This document shows, piece after piece, positions 1 to 11,434 of a DNA stretch of 64,000 nt. How positions within the stretch are numbered: position 1 is the stretch's first letter; the number at the start of each line of letters is the position of its first letter. A program made the position numbers and the translations under genes. This DNA is from Volvox africanus (Eukaryota > Chlorophyta > Chlorophyceae > Chlamydomonadales > Volvocaceae): the NCBI GenBank assembly GCA_030268105.1, contig BSDZ01000079.1, positions 2,175,501 to 2,239,500 on the forward strand, read 5' to 3'. The notes beneath the pieces are model-generated. The model worked only from the letters and a program-made list of their open reading frames with translations, searched no databases and was not told where the DNA came from.

Positions 1-18
1 CTGCCGTTGGCTTGCCTG

Positions 19-157
19 GTAGGTAATGACTGGTGCGGAAAGGTGCTGTGTGGGTTGGGGGGGGTGAACAAAAACGTCTTCTTCGATGCGGGTTGTGTGT
101 CTGTGTCTGTGTCTGTGTCTGTGTCTGTGTCTGTGTCTGTGCATGTGTATGTGCGTA

Positions 158-206
<49 letters not shown>

Positions 207-540
207 GTGTGTATGAGTGTTTCACGAACTGTGCCGCAAGTACATGGCGGGCGAACTTTACCCATCCCAACCGAAAAATAGGTTCAGTTCTTGCAGCTTG
301 GCTAGCTTGTCCTTTTAAGCCCATACGTCTACGTCATGATATCTAGACTCTATCCTCCTCGCAGCCCACCGCTCAGGGCGCACTGAAATAAAAATCAGGA
401 GACACAGGCGGCGTGGTCTCCTCCCCGTGACCCAGACCATACCAGCATCATCTGCGCTGCACGTACGGCTTTGTCTACCGGTCGACCTTTCCCACCAACT
501 CCAATCCCCACCGTGCCTTACACGTGCGTTTACCCAGGCT
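19..540 (+). other. Probable intron with hexanucleotide repeats
   Basis: A GTAGGT donor-like word at 19 and the acceptor at 540 suggest that this stretch is an intron of the partial gene at the left edge. It carries the GT-rich repeat at 94-218. I see no convincing exon inside it; the short frames over the repeat are repeat translations such as Val-Ser and Cys-Val. Confidence 0.4.
94..218 (+). repeat. (TGTGTC)n followed by (TGTGTA)n microsatellite
   Basis: About seven copies of a TGTGTC unit are followed, after a short degenerate junction, by about ten copies of a TGTGTA unit. It lies in a probable intron. All long frames across it are low-complexity artefacts. Confidence 0.95.
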
Positions 541-807
541 GCTCTGCCGTATCAGCTTCCGCTCCGCTCCACGATCTTTGTGACGATCGCCAAGGTGCTA
601 CCCTGCATGATAATGATGCTCGTGAGCGGCGTTGCGCCAAACCGCCTCCAAGCCGGCCTCCGCTGCGCCGCAGTCGCAGCGGTGACACTGCCCAACACCA
701 TAATGTGCTACACGTACCTGCGTGTCTGCTTCACGCGGTGGCGGCGGCAGAGGCAGAGGCATCAGAGCACCAAAGACGGTGGCGCCACGGGGGCCGAGCT
801 GCAGTGA
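541..807 (+). CDS. 3'-terminal exon of an unidentified membrane protein (partial gene)
   Basis: This looks like the last coding exon of a gene that starts left of the window. A splice acceptor (TTTACCCAG) ends at 540 and the frame then runs to a TGA at 805-807. The 88 residues begin AALPYQLPLRSTIFVTIAKV and contain two hydrophobic stretches (VTIAKVLPCMIMMLVSG and AAVAAVTLPNTIMCYTYL). A very basic cytoplasmic-looking tail with WRRQRQR follows. This fits the C-terminus of a polytopic membrane protein. An upstream exon may end at base 18, because GTAGGTAA directly follows it. Two TGTAA words downstream, at 955-959 and 1099-1103, suit algal poly(A) signals. I do not recognise the family. Membrane location is inferred from hydrophobicity alone. 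Confidence 0.5.
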   Translation, partial: ALPYQLPLRSTIFVTIAKVLPCMIMMLVSGVAPNRLQAGLRCAAVAAVTLPNTIMCYTYLRVCFTRWRRQRQRHQSTKDGGATGAELQ

Positions 808-954
808 AAGTGGAAACTTAGGAAAGAGGCAAGCTGGCAGGAGGCAGGAGGCAGGAAGAAAGAGGCAGGGGGCAGGAGGCACGAGGATTTCGCAAGACGG
901 CCGCTAGCGATGGTAGATGGGAGATATAGGGCGCCGCCGCCGCCGCCGCGTTCA

Positions 955-959
955 TGTAA
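955..959 (+). terminator. TGTAA polyadenylation signal (first of two)
   Basis: TGTAA is the usual green-algal (volvocine) poly(A) word. It occurs here 148 bases after the stop codon at 807, and again at 1099-1103. Either could end the transcript of the gene at the left edge. Confidence 0.45.
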
Positions 960-1103
960 TGCGGTGGTGTGGGTGGGACGTGGATGACGTGCCATTGATA
1001 TTGTCGTGCGGGTGCTAGTGCTGCTCGTCGTCTGCCAACTGGGGACTGTTTATTTGTATGCTGGAATGTGGGAGCATTGCGCGTTATCCCTCGTGACATG
1101 TAA

Positions 1104-3774
1104 TGGTTTTTTTTTGCCACAAGCCGCTTCGGATTGAGCGCGCCAAAGTGGATTGTACAAGGTATAGGCCGTTAGCGGTGGAAAGCGGCGCCGTACAAAC
1201 TGAGACAGGTTGTCCGCCATTGTGTGTGTATGTGTGTTTTGAGTGCCCTGGCGTTTTGCTTGCACGCGTCGTTCTTTTAGGGCCCTATGATAATGTGCTG
1301 TTTGCAGGATGAATATTTATGCTGTGTTTATGTTAGGGCATTAAAAAGAAAAGGCTTTTCGAAGGCACCCATACTTGCACCCATACTTGCACACATCATT
1401 ATGAAAGCCCGCTACGTGTGTCTCTCCAACCAGGTGGGGTGCAACGCACCTGGGAATGATACAGCGTAGCGTGCGTCTCTGCAAAACGTTTGCACAGAAG
1501 CACATAGCAGGTTTCTGTCCCTCGCTTCTTTGCGCGTCCCTCTCAGTTGCACATTCTTTGTTTGTTTTGTTAGTCTCTTATCTTTTGTCTCCATCTCCAT
1601 CGCTGTCTCTCGACGGCCACTTTTCTCGTCTTTGTTGCTATGGCCCCGTGTCATACGGGGCTCGGATCCCGATGATGTTTTGAGGAGTGTACGTGCGCTT
1701 AAAGTGTACGGCATTGAAAGCAAGGCCTGAGGGCCAGCTTGGACCGAGTGCCTGGGTGATACCATGTCCTAAGACTGCCCCAGCCCTGGCTCATCAGATG
1801 AAGACTGGCTGTATTGGGGGCACACGGCAACTTGGCAGACGGTGCCGATGCAAGCGACGAGAGAGCATGTGGCCCTGCTTTTTGGGGGATGTTTTGCCGT
1901 TGGCACCTAACGTCAAAGTTGTTCGCTCGAACAATGTGCGCATTGATTTTGGCGATAGGTTTCATCGGGGACGCCGTGCATATTGCGAGGTGCGATCTGT
2001 ACCAGGAGTCTGACCCCTTATCTGCATTCCTCTACTCTCTTTTTATCATCGCACGTCATATGACGATGCGCGCTTGCCGCATAAAATAATTTATTTAGTA
2101 AGAAATTTATCCCAAAACGGCAACGCGCTTAGGGTCTGCATCACGCGGTTTAGGTCTACTACGTACTGTTTACATTGGCTAAGATTGCAAAATGATCGAC
2201 GGAAAAGCCGCAGGGCAAAACGTAAGTTTTACCTATAAATTTCGAAACTAACAAATTTCAATGAAAACTCGCACGGCGCTGCAGCCGTCTACATGACTTG
2301 AATTCAGATGGGTAATCGGCTGGTCTAGAGACCCGCCTGGAGGACTCCGGAAAACGGCTCGTGGCCCAGGCCTGGCCCCCGCAGCTTTTCCTCCTCACCT
2401 TAACCTGCCCGGCCGTTACCTGGTCGTTTCGTTCCCCGTTCAATACGCCCCATTCCCGCCACTCCCCCCCCTTTCAGGAAGTCCGTCCCTTAGAAAATCC
2501 CGCCAGTCGCCCAATGTCATGTTTTAGGACGTAATACAATATGCCTTGGGACGTCTCCGAAGTCCATCAATAGCAGCAGCCACGCCACCCAAAGCATGCC
2601 TTGGCAAATTGTTACGGAGAAGCGGCAAACCAAAGTCATGTGCAGTCCTGTGACAGAAAAGGACTTTGAAGAATTTAGGTACGACATTGGGCAAAAGCCT
2701 GAGACGGCAGAGTCCCTAAGTATAGCAGCCACCGAGATATCGCTATGACGGTCGCTGCAAAAACATAAATCCGAAACATACTGAGCACAGGCCCACCACC
2801 ATCGCATGCGGATGTGCGACTCATACGCCACTCGACCGTCCAATTCGTGATTCGTGACATGGCAACCCATCAGTCAAAGCCTTCTCGAAAAGAAACATGC
2901 ATAACTAAAAGCGCATCTGCTCCAGGTGCTGCAGTGACCTTCATAGTAGCTGTCTGTAGCTGCCATCGCTCAGATAAAGAAGGCACGCATACCGCAAAAA
3001 AGCACCGCTTCAAAGAATCGCCTCTATTCACATTAAAATCTAATAATCGTAACATATCGCCTCTGCATCATGTCTCCAGCTCGCCTGGACCCACTTCGCG
3101 CGAAAGTTCATCGAATGACTAAGGCAACCTCGCCAAAAGATTTCCAGCCATTCATGACTACATATAAGTAATTTATTCTGCTATTCCCGTCGTAGATGCA
3201 CAAATCATGGCTGCAATAGGTCTGAAATTTGGGTATGCGCGGCGCATAGCGGTTGCATAGGCCGAGTCAGCGATAGGTTGCAGGAACCATGACATAGTGT
3301 TTTGCAAACGACCCTTACGAAATACCGTAGGTTAAGAATTCAAATACTACAGTAGTGTCAATGCACCCCCCAATAGGCGAATGCAGCAAAACTCCCTGCT
3401 AGGAGGACAACGGGGAAGGATCGCGGCCTTATACACAACGAGAGACTTCGGGGGATCAAGTAAGCAGATATCTGCAACTGAATGCGTCTCTGATTCTTTG
3501 ATGTACTGTAAACTCGGCTGAAACCAGCTCCCCCGAAACCGTCAGGGTTTTTTCTCCCTGATACTCATTACCACCATCGCATCATATGATCATCATAATA
3601 CATCGCATAGAAGCCCATAAGCTACTTCGTATTTTATGTTCAGCCGCATTGACGCTCACGTGCTGGTTTCCAAAATTGTCATGCCGAAATTGAATCAACC
3701 ACTCTTATTTGCTGAATCAGGGTATGCTGAAGAGTTCTCAGATACCAAGGGGATTCGGGCAAAAAGTAAAGGCT
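1104..3774. other. Intergenic region, no gene recognised
   Basis: The stretch lies between the first gene's poly(A) words and the stop codon of the polyglutamine gene on the other strand, so it is a convergent 3'-3' interval. It is comparatively AT-rich, and its frames are short with no domain I recognise. The stretch near 2258-2443 is GC-richer but shows nothing identifiable. Confidence 0.5.
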
Positions 3775-6516
3775 TTACGAACTTTGTGACCTAAGCAAAT
3801 GCTTCGACTGATGTATGCCAGAATCATTGTTAGGGTCCTCCTCATTCATAACGCGTTCCGAATCGACCTGCTGATGGTTGGCCCAAGAACAGAGGTTCTC
3901 CAGCCGCCGTACCTCCCGCCGTACGCTGGCCCACGCCTCGTCGTCTCTATCGTCCTCCTCCCTGCCCACCATCGTCCCAGCTGCCGCCGTCGCACTCACT
4001 GCCCCTGCACCATTGAATCGTGCGTCCGTAGCTGACGATTGAAACGACGCTGACACCGCTGCTGCCATTGCTACTGCCGCTTCTGCCGCTAAACTCGCCG
4101 AGCTGCACTTGGGGATTGAAATCGGCATCTTGGGCGGAGCCTGGTTGCGAATGTTGTTGTTACCATTACGACTGTCATTGCCAGCGAGGAAATTCGCAAT
4201 GCTGGCCGAGCTGCCGCCACTGAGGCCATCGGGAGATGCGAAATCTTTCGCAGTGGTCAAAAACTCAGTCACGGTGGGCGGGGCCGACTGGCAAGGGTGC
4301 TTTCCGGAAGGAGGAGTTGGCACGGCGGCAGTGCACTCACTGGAAAAAACTGCGTGCGGCGAGTTGAGCACAGGAAAGCAAAACAGAGGATTGTAAGGAA
4401 ACCAATGCATAAGCGTACGCACATGTCGACACCCTTGGTTCGCTGAATCCGTGCGGAAAAGGGGGAGAATGCCATCTATTTAGTCTTCTTACGTTGGCCC
4501 CAAAACTGTCATCATCGGATAATCCGTTCCCTGGACTAAATATGATGAAAAAAACGGCTGAGGGGATGGATGTTGTTTCAGGGATCAGGGGGAACCTGGT
4601 TGCAGATCGTGGGTGGGAGGACTTGGAAGGCAATGACAGTCGATCGTGTGTAGCAGAAGTACGCAAAAGGACCGGATAACGGGATCGGACAAGAGGGGTT
4701 TCAGCGTGTGCAGCGGTGAAACGAAGCCCTCCGCATCCGATGACTAAAACCTTGCGTTTGAAAGGTCAAGTGAAATGTCGTAGCTAATTGTGTACCTGGA
4801 AACATCGGGATGGTCCCGGCAGAGGAGCCGATGGCACGGCCGAAGGGTCAAATAATGGTCTAATAAATAAGGTCTTTTGAAAACAACCAACCAAACGGGT
4901 TGTATGGGCTCAAGTGCTATCCATTCCTTACATTGCACCATCTCCTCCATGAAGGCCGCATCCTCAAGACCAGTCCCCAGCATCGCCGTCGACGGTGGCG
5001 GCGCCCCACATCTGCCCGCATTACTATCAGCACAGCCGGCAATGCCGGCGGCGCCAGCAGCAGCAACAGCCGTAGCCAACGCCTCCTCCTTACCGAAAAG
5101 ATCCATCACGACCCCGTTCCCTGCTGGCATCACGGTGCTGCCCGCGGCAAGGCGCTCCAGCAGCTGTCCGGGGAGAGCTCGCACTGAGGCCACGGCGAGA
5201 ACTGTAGACTTAGAACTGTAGATTGCGCCGCCCGTTGTAACTAGCTGACTTGGATAGCCGGCCCCGTGTACTTCTGCAGTTGATCGGGGCGCTACCACCG
5301 CTGCTGTAGTGGCGTCAGCGGTGGCAACTGGCGCTGACGATGACTGCTGCCGCCAGCCGCATATGCTACTGTCAAGATCAAAAGGAGACGCACAGCTCGC
5401 GTTGGTGGTGAGTTCGGAGATGGTGGTGGTGGTGGTGGCAGCGCCGGCTGTTGCCACGCTTCCGAATGGCTGCACCAATGGCGGCAGCGGCCTCAGCTCC
5501 AATAGCGGCGCCGAATCCAGTTGCGGGGCGCTGGTTATATGGGAGGGCGGTTGCCCCAGCAGGGCGCTGAAAGGTGATGATGGTACGGCGCCTGAGTGCT
5601 GGTGGCTAGAGACAGGGGCCAGGGAGGGAGATAGGAAACCGATACAAGCTCCCTGAGGAGGGCTGGCAGCGTGGGGGACGGTGATACAGGCAGGAGCATC
5701 GATTGCCGCAGATGCCGTTCCTGATGCCACGGCAGCTAGCGACGCAGCCGGCGCGGCCGGCAAATCCATTCCAGCAGACACAAGACTGTTGGTCGTCGTA
5801 GCGGCAGCTTGAGAGGCGGTGGACGCCGAAGTCACCACATCTTCAGTTTGAAAGCCACTGCCAACGGAGGTGTCAGCGGCAACATCACTTGCAGTGTCTA
5901 CGGCTTGACTGTATAACAGTTTTTGCTGCTGCAGCTGCTGTTGCAATAGTTGCTGCTGCTGTTGCTGCTGCCAGGCCGCAACTGTTGCAGAAAGCATCGC
6001 TTCAGCAAGGGCTGGGGCTCGGTCTGCGCATAAGGATTGGAAAGCGGTGATTGGGCCATGCATGGTAGCTACACCGTCGTTCCCTGCTGCGTCACTGCCT
6101 GTACTGCCTGTACTGCCTGTACTGCCTAACCTGCCTAGTCTACTGGAGATTAATGCCGAAAGTTGAGGTTGCTGTGTCATCGCTGCAAGAGGCCTAAAAT
6201 TGAAGTCTAATACTGGCCGCTGCAGTTGCGGCGATCCCCCATGTGGCACCGCCGCTGTGGCGGTTGAAGGTGCACTGTTAAGCTGTACCCAGCCTGCAGT
6301 GGTAGCAGTGGTGGCGGCGGCCACAGTTCCCCGGGCCGACCACCCCGGGGCGTCTGCGAGGGGAAAAGTGGGCAGAGAGGCAAGCTGCGATGCTGGCTGG
6401 GATAAAGCAGTCATGGGCAGAAGCGGCATGCTATGTAGCTGCGCTGCCGTTGGCAGGGTTGGCGAAATGGAAGTCGATAACAAGGGCAGTTGTTGATGTC
6501 GCTGTTGCTCCTGTTC

Positions 6517-6557
<41 letters not shown>

Positions 6558-6558
6558 C

Positions 6559-6599
<41 letters not shown>

Positions 6600-7795
6600 G
6601 CTGTTGTTGTTGTTGTTGTTGTTGCTGCTGTGTCTGTAGAAGTTGCAAATGCGCTAGGGGCGGTGTGGGAGGTGTTTGTAGGATGACCGACGGAAGGGGC
6701 TGGAAACCTTCTGCCACATTGCGGGGGGCAACGCCGGGCGCAGGCGGCATTCGGGCGAAGTGGAGCAAAGTGATGGGGAGGTACAGGTAGGACTGCTGCT
6801 TCTTGTGGTCTGAGGCGGCGGCGGCAGCGGCAGAAGCACGGGCACAGCGCGGAAGAAGCACAGTTTAAGTCTTTATGCAGGAGAGAACGATTAAGGTTTA
6901 ATGGAACCTGTCCCAGCAGGGGGGCGACAAGCGAGAAAACAGAAAACCAAATGCAGAGCCTTTGGCAGCACCTACCCGTGTGGTATTTAACCGTAAACCG
7001 GCTTAAGCGAGCATCAAAGTCGATGACGGTGGCTGCGCGCCATGCGCCTACAGTGGCTGTGGTACTGGGTGCACTAGGCAAGCTGGGCTCCCGCACGTCC
7101 TGGTGGACGCTATTGTACCAATATACACACAGCTGCTTGCGCTTGAGCTTATCACCCCCCATCATTAAGGACGCGGCGTGCATCCAGAGTGAGAACGGAA
7201 CCTGCATCAGGACATAAGCCGACAGATCGATAGTTGTGGTGTTTGCGATCTCTCTCCCTCTCTCTCCCTCTCCCCCTCTCTCTCTTAGTCTGTCAGTCAG
7301 TATGTCTGTTTCTCTGTCAGTCTCTTTGCTCATGAACAAGGCCAAAATGCTAGAGCCTGCGGGCTAATTGGCATTGCACCGGAAACTGCAAGGTCGGTTG
7401 TAATAGGGCTGAGCTTTGCCGATGACGCACCGGCGAGGCTGCTATTGCATGTTGAACCACCATGAGGTCCTGGAGCACCAGTGGCTCTAACGTAACGTGC
7501 AGGCTCCACTCCTGCGTGCAAAAGAAATGTGTGCAGTGCGAAGGCACGCGGGAGACAGTGCCAGCCACGTGGGTTTATCCTGTCACCTCCAGATCGGATG
7601 GCCCCGTAGACTTTACTAGTCTGTTCATGGACCATCACCACCACATAGGGTAACCCCGTCTTTACCTGCAGTGAGCAAATGCTGCCGCCAGAGCGGAAGG
7701 GTACCGCGAGCTTTTTCTCACAGGCGCCACAGCAACACACGACCACGATGGCCGCGGGGGATGCAGCATAACTGCCTAGGACTTTGCATAAGGAC
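3775..7795 (-). CDS. Polyglutamine protein with Tudor-like segment and Cys-rich N-terminus (5' end not found)
   Basis: Five exons join in consistent phase: 7795-7666, 7201-6976, 6809-4932, 4535-4493 and 4339-3775 (TAA). They give about 946 residues, with the true start further upstream. Exon 1 holds a Cys cluster (CCCGACEKK). Exon 2 contains WMHAASLMMGGDKLKRKQL, then WRAATVIDFDARLSRFTVKY. The latter resembles the barrel of plant Tudor-like domains, in which a bulky residue and a 'V-x-Y' strand recur. Near residue 180, exon 3 has about 40 glutamines broken by single glutamates, followed by Ala/Ser/Thr/Pro-rich sequence, a second Gln run and a short Gly-Ser-Thr repeat. The last exon ends with an acidic and basic helix (REVRRLENLCSW). 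The composition suggests a nuclear regulator or scaffold. Similarity of the N-terminus to SAND or TPL-binding (TDBD) domains is only a hint. Function is not known. Confidence 0.6.
6094..6140 (-). repeat. Nine-base coding repeat (Gly-Ser-Thr)n
   Basis: Imperfect tandem copies of a nine-base unit (TACTGCCTG on the plus strand) encode Gly-Ser-Thr repeats in the polyglutamine protein, flanked by a Leu-Gly-Arg-Leu segment. Confidence 0.8.
6514..6632 (-). repeat. CAA/CAG polyglutamine repeat in coding exon
   Basis: On the minus strand this is an almost pure run of CAA codons with a few CAG and GAA codons, coding for about 40 Gln broken by Glu. It is inside exon 3 of the polyglutamine gene. The plus-strand poly-Val and minus-strand poly-Thr frames over it are shadows. 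CAA dominance is notable, since the rest of the gene prefers C/G-ending codons. Confidence 0.95.
7250..7290 (+). repeat. CT-rich simple repeat in intron
   Basis: A run of CTCTCTCC units lies in the intron between exons 1 and 2 of the polyglutamine gene. On the coding strand it reads GGAGAGAG and would code for Arg-Glu-Arg if retained. Confidence 0.8.
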
Positions 7796-9996
7796 CTGGG
7801 AAGGGGAGGGGAAGGGAGAAGGGAAGGTGCAAGGCGCAAGGCGCGAGAAGGCAAGACGGTGTCATAGGGGACTGCGATAAGCCAGGGAGTCCGGTTATTC
7901 CGGAGGCATAATATGTCCAAGAGGATGTGAACGGAAAATCACTGTAGCGGCAGACATTGCAAGGCCGCTATTGGTTGTCTGGGGTTACACAAGGTTCCAA
8001 TGTGCACAGCTCATCGATGGGGAACACGGAAAGCAGCTGGTACCCTCTGGTACCTGTGCTGCAGAGGCAAAAGGTTCAGAGGAAGGCGAGGCTATTGCCT
8101 GGAGGCTGTAGCTCTCTGCTAAGAATCTGCATTAGCGTTACGTCTCACCCATGATAGGATAACGTGATGTGAGCCGGCAGTGACTGTGACCACTCAAACA
8201 ACCCTGTCAGTGCTGTAAAATTTAATGTCATCCTATTAATAAGCGCCCGCTTCTAGACGTTGGGGCTAGCTTCCCCTTATAACGTTTCAGCAAGTGACGT
8301 GCATATATAGTAATATGTAACCCTCTTTTTGTACTGCACGCCTCGCTTGAAATCTCCCATTCCTACCGGCGTACGAATAACGTTACATTTTAGATTTAGA
8401 TGTTGCGAACTCGTTATCTTCAATTGAATTAAATCTCAACATGCTTAGTTTGTATGTAACTTTGGCGCTAGCATCCTTCTCCCACCCTTTCCAACACGTT
8501 GCGTATTATTTTCATAGGATTAAAGTCAAATTATCTACCATAATTTTTATTCGACAACAAATACATCCCACTTTGAGCTACAGGATAAGAAAAAGGTAGG
8601 GTACGATGGTTACATTACGAAGTAGGACGAAGTTAAGTTAAGTTTTGTAAATCGGGCACCTGCTTTCATTTTATTGGACAGTATATTAATAATTGTCACA
8701 AAAGATTGTTTAAGATTTTGCTTGGTGCTGCCATGGTGCCATCATGTCAAAGTGAAATACGAGCATCGATGTGTGATATACACACATCGAAGCGATATCT
8801 GATGGTGCACTTCAGTAAATATTATCAAAAAATTATTGATTAATGAAATTATATCTGTGAGATCAGGCTTAACAGAGATTAGTCTGTAGGAATATATTTA
8901 GACCGCAACGCGTTGCTACCCCGCGGACTTGGTGATGCACTTAAACACTCTTTAAACCCTACATTTCAGGGTGCTGTCTTTGGCTGCCTTTATCTGACTT
9001 TAACGGAAGCAACTTTCGTGTTGATGAGCACGCTGCATGACCGACCAAGACCTAGCTTTTTTTCATGAATGTGCGCCAAAGGTTGCTGAGCAAGATATTG
9101 TGTCGACCAAGGGAAAAAAACGGGCAACGGAATGCCAAACGTGGTGCGATGCAATACACAACACATACATATATACAGACAAATGAATCAGTATACAATT
9201 TTGCAGTGCAGGAGCCACCAGAGCTGGACCGGGGGCGCAGAGGGCGCAGGGCCAGCAGCACGACTACAGCCGCTGCCCTGTCCCACCGCTGCAGTTTGGG
9301 CGGATCCCGACGAAAATAGCATTGCGGTCGGATGGTGGCATTCAATCGTGATTTTAAGGGCATCGGGATAATCAAGGTGCCGCTGAACAAGCGCACTAAA
9401 TATAGTTTACAAGTTGACATTGACACATAACAATCAACAGGTTGCTAAGATAGGCATGCGCATACCGCACGCCACTACTGATGCCATTTTCCCACGGATG
9501 CGCGCCACTATGTCGTTTCGTTTCGTCCGCCAACCAAATCTTTAAATTATTTGTTGTCGCTTACATAGTAGAGAAATAGCGAAATAGCCCTTCGGCTATT
9601 CGCTACCTTCACAAAAGTTCGATGACTTGAAGAGCCCCGGTATCATCGATAGGTGACTCTGTTGTGGAAAATTCAATCATGCAATCAAATAAGACTCGCA
9701 CGCTGACAATAGGGCATGCACTGCGCTCCGAGACTAGCAGCAGCCGCACCTGGACCACATGCATGGCTGCCTCACCTGCTGCAAGGAATCACCACCTAGG
9801 CGCCAGTTAACTACCACAAACCTACCCAAAGTAATGTCAGCCCTTTAAGAACGTCAACACGGCTGCATAAAGGCTACTAATGAGATTCAAACCGCCCTCA
9901 TGCCAGCAGGCTACGAGTCCACCTTGTTCGTATGCAAACACGTGACTCTGTTCAACCGAAGGCACGACAAGTAAACCGGCAAAATCATACATACAT
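7796..9996. other. AT-rich intergenic region
   Basis: The 5' part probably holds the missing first exon(s) and promoter of the polyglutamine gene, but I could not place them. From about 8200 to 9000 the DNA is clearly AT-rich, with runs such as AATAATTGTC and no coding signal. A short hairpin with arms GCGAA-TAGCC / GGCTA-TTCGC sits at 9579-9603. No transposase or other gene was recognised. Confidence 0.5.
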
Positions 9997-10196
9997 TTAT
10001 TTCTCGTACCAGGGGTACATCCAAACTCGTGCATAGCCATCCACGTACTCAGCTTTTGCTACCTTCTGAGCCTTGACCAAGGGAACGCAACTCCCATCGA
10101 GAAAACGTTGGACTTTCACGGAACAAGGGGCCAAGCGGCTGTAACACTTGCCGGCCAAAGCAGGGTATGCTTGGGGGGACATGCAAATCTGGGGAC
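9997..10196 (-). CDS. Putative 3'-terminal exon, unidentified
   Basis: A good acceptor (pyrimidine-rich, ending TTATGCAG) precedes an open frame of about 66 codons ending at a TAA. It reads PQICMSPQAYPALAGKCY and ends YVDGYARVWMYPWYEK. Three cysteines near its start and the aromatic C-terminus look like real protein. A second frame is also open over most of the exon, so the assignment is tentative. I found no convincing upstream exon. The Leu/Phe-rich frame at 10376-10648 might belong to it. No family recognised. Confidence 0.3.
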
Positions 10197-11275
10197 TGCA
10201 TAACGGGTAAAAACAAAATCAGTTGAAAGCACAACAGCAGCTTGCTATCAGTGGCATTTCCATCTTCATGCCGCGACGTGCGTGTGCAGAATCCCAAACG
10301 ACATGCGCATCTGAACCCATGTCTCCAACCAAATCTATCCGTCCATCTCGAATTTCAATCATCATCTAATCAGCCCTAAAACAGTTCAGGTAAAGGCTTG
10401 GTAAGCCCAGGTGGCAGAACAGAACAACACAACGGAAAGAACACGGGTTCTGTTCTGGTGGAACCACCACCACCACCACCTAGCCCATCCCGATTAGATA
10501 CACCAACCAGTTCTATCCGGCGACCAACTACAATCAGCGGAAAAGCCTGAAAGACGAGTGCAACTACAAATTGTTCTACACCATAAAGTTGCCGCGCAAA
10601 GAATTTAATTGCTCGAAGCAGGACGCCACGTCTAAGCGAATTCAGCAAGGTATGTCCGTTCTCAGGTAAGATGTGGCGCGCGGCGTTCTGAAGGTAGGGT
10701 AGAACGCACCGCGCGCCTGTCTCTGTTTGTTAAAGCCTGCGGCCGCAACTCTCGAAAATGCCTCTAAGAGCGTAGCGCAGCCGAAAGTTCGAAATCCACC
10801 GACAACAAGAGCGTATGAATGGAGAAGGCCCCCTTAACAATGCATTCGGACAGTGGACCCTATAGGTGTCCAGGCATCACGAGGTGGGCAAGGATAAACC
10901 ATGAAGGAATGCCGTGCACAGCATCAGTAAATGAAAGACGACGAAAGGAAACAATACCAAAGAAGCAGAACTGCAGGACCCAACGGCCGATGGGCACCGG
11001 GGGAATACTGTCGGGGCCCCAGCTTGCTGCAACCCCGCATCAGCACACCGCGCTGCTTACCCAATGCCACCTAGCCTCAAGGGTATTTTTACCATCCACG
11101 GGGCCCTAGAATGTTCCGCGTCCCTGCAAAGTACCGCTGCTGTATAAGGTCTTTGCCGTGAACAGTTAGTGCCGTTCTTTATGATGCGAAGGTGTAAGTA
11201 ACCGGCGTAGCATAGGGTTACCGAAAAGTACACCATAAGGCTCCCAAGAACCAAATCGGTCGCTTTCTAAAGCCT
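10197..11275. other. Stretch without a recognised gene
   Basis: The stretch may contain upstream exons of the lone exon at 9997-10196, but none could be linked in phase. The remainder is the 3' flank of the VOC gene. Confidence 0.4.
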
Positions 11276-11280
11276 TTACA
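11276..11280 (-). terminator. TGTAA polyadenylation signal of the VOC gene
   Basis: TGTAA on the minus strand lies 155 bases beyond the stop codon of the glyoxalase-like gene. Position and sequence fit the algal poly(A) word. Confidence 0.5.
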
Positions 11281-11434
11281 TTCTGGCCCCAGGCCGCCTC
11301 CTCCCCTTCCCGCAAGAGCTGCCGACGTACGGCATGACTGCCGTACGGTTATATGTCTTCTCCAGTCAGGTGCTTGCAGTTCCCAACTCCTCAGACCCCT
11401 CGGGCATGCGCATCCCATCCGTCCTTGCAGCTAA

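Noticed and set aside
6390..6686. Poly-Val and poly-Thr frames over the glutamine repeat
   Set aside because: Shadow frames of the CAA repeat; only the poly-Gln frame is collinear with conserved flanks and consistent splicing.
9579..9603. Short hairpin with about ten paired bases
   Set aside because: Too short and isolated to assign as an RNA gene or terminator; recorded only within the intergenic entry.
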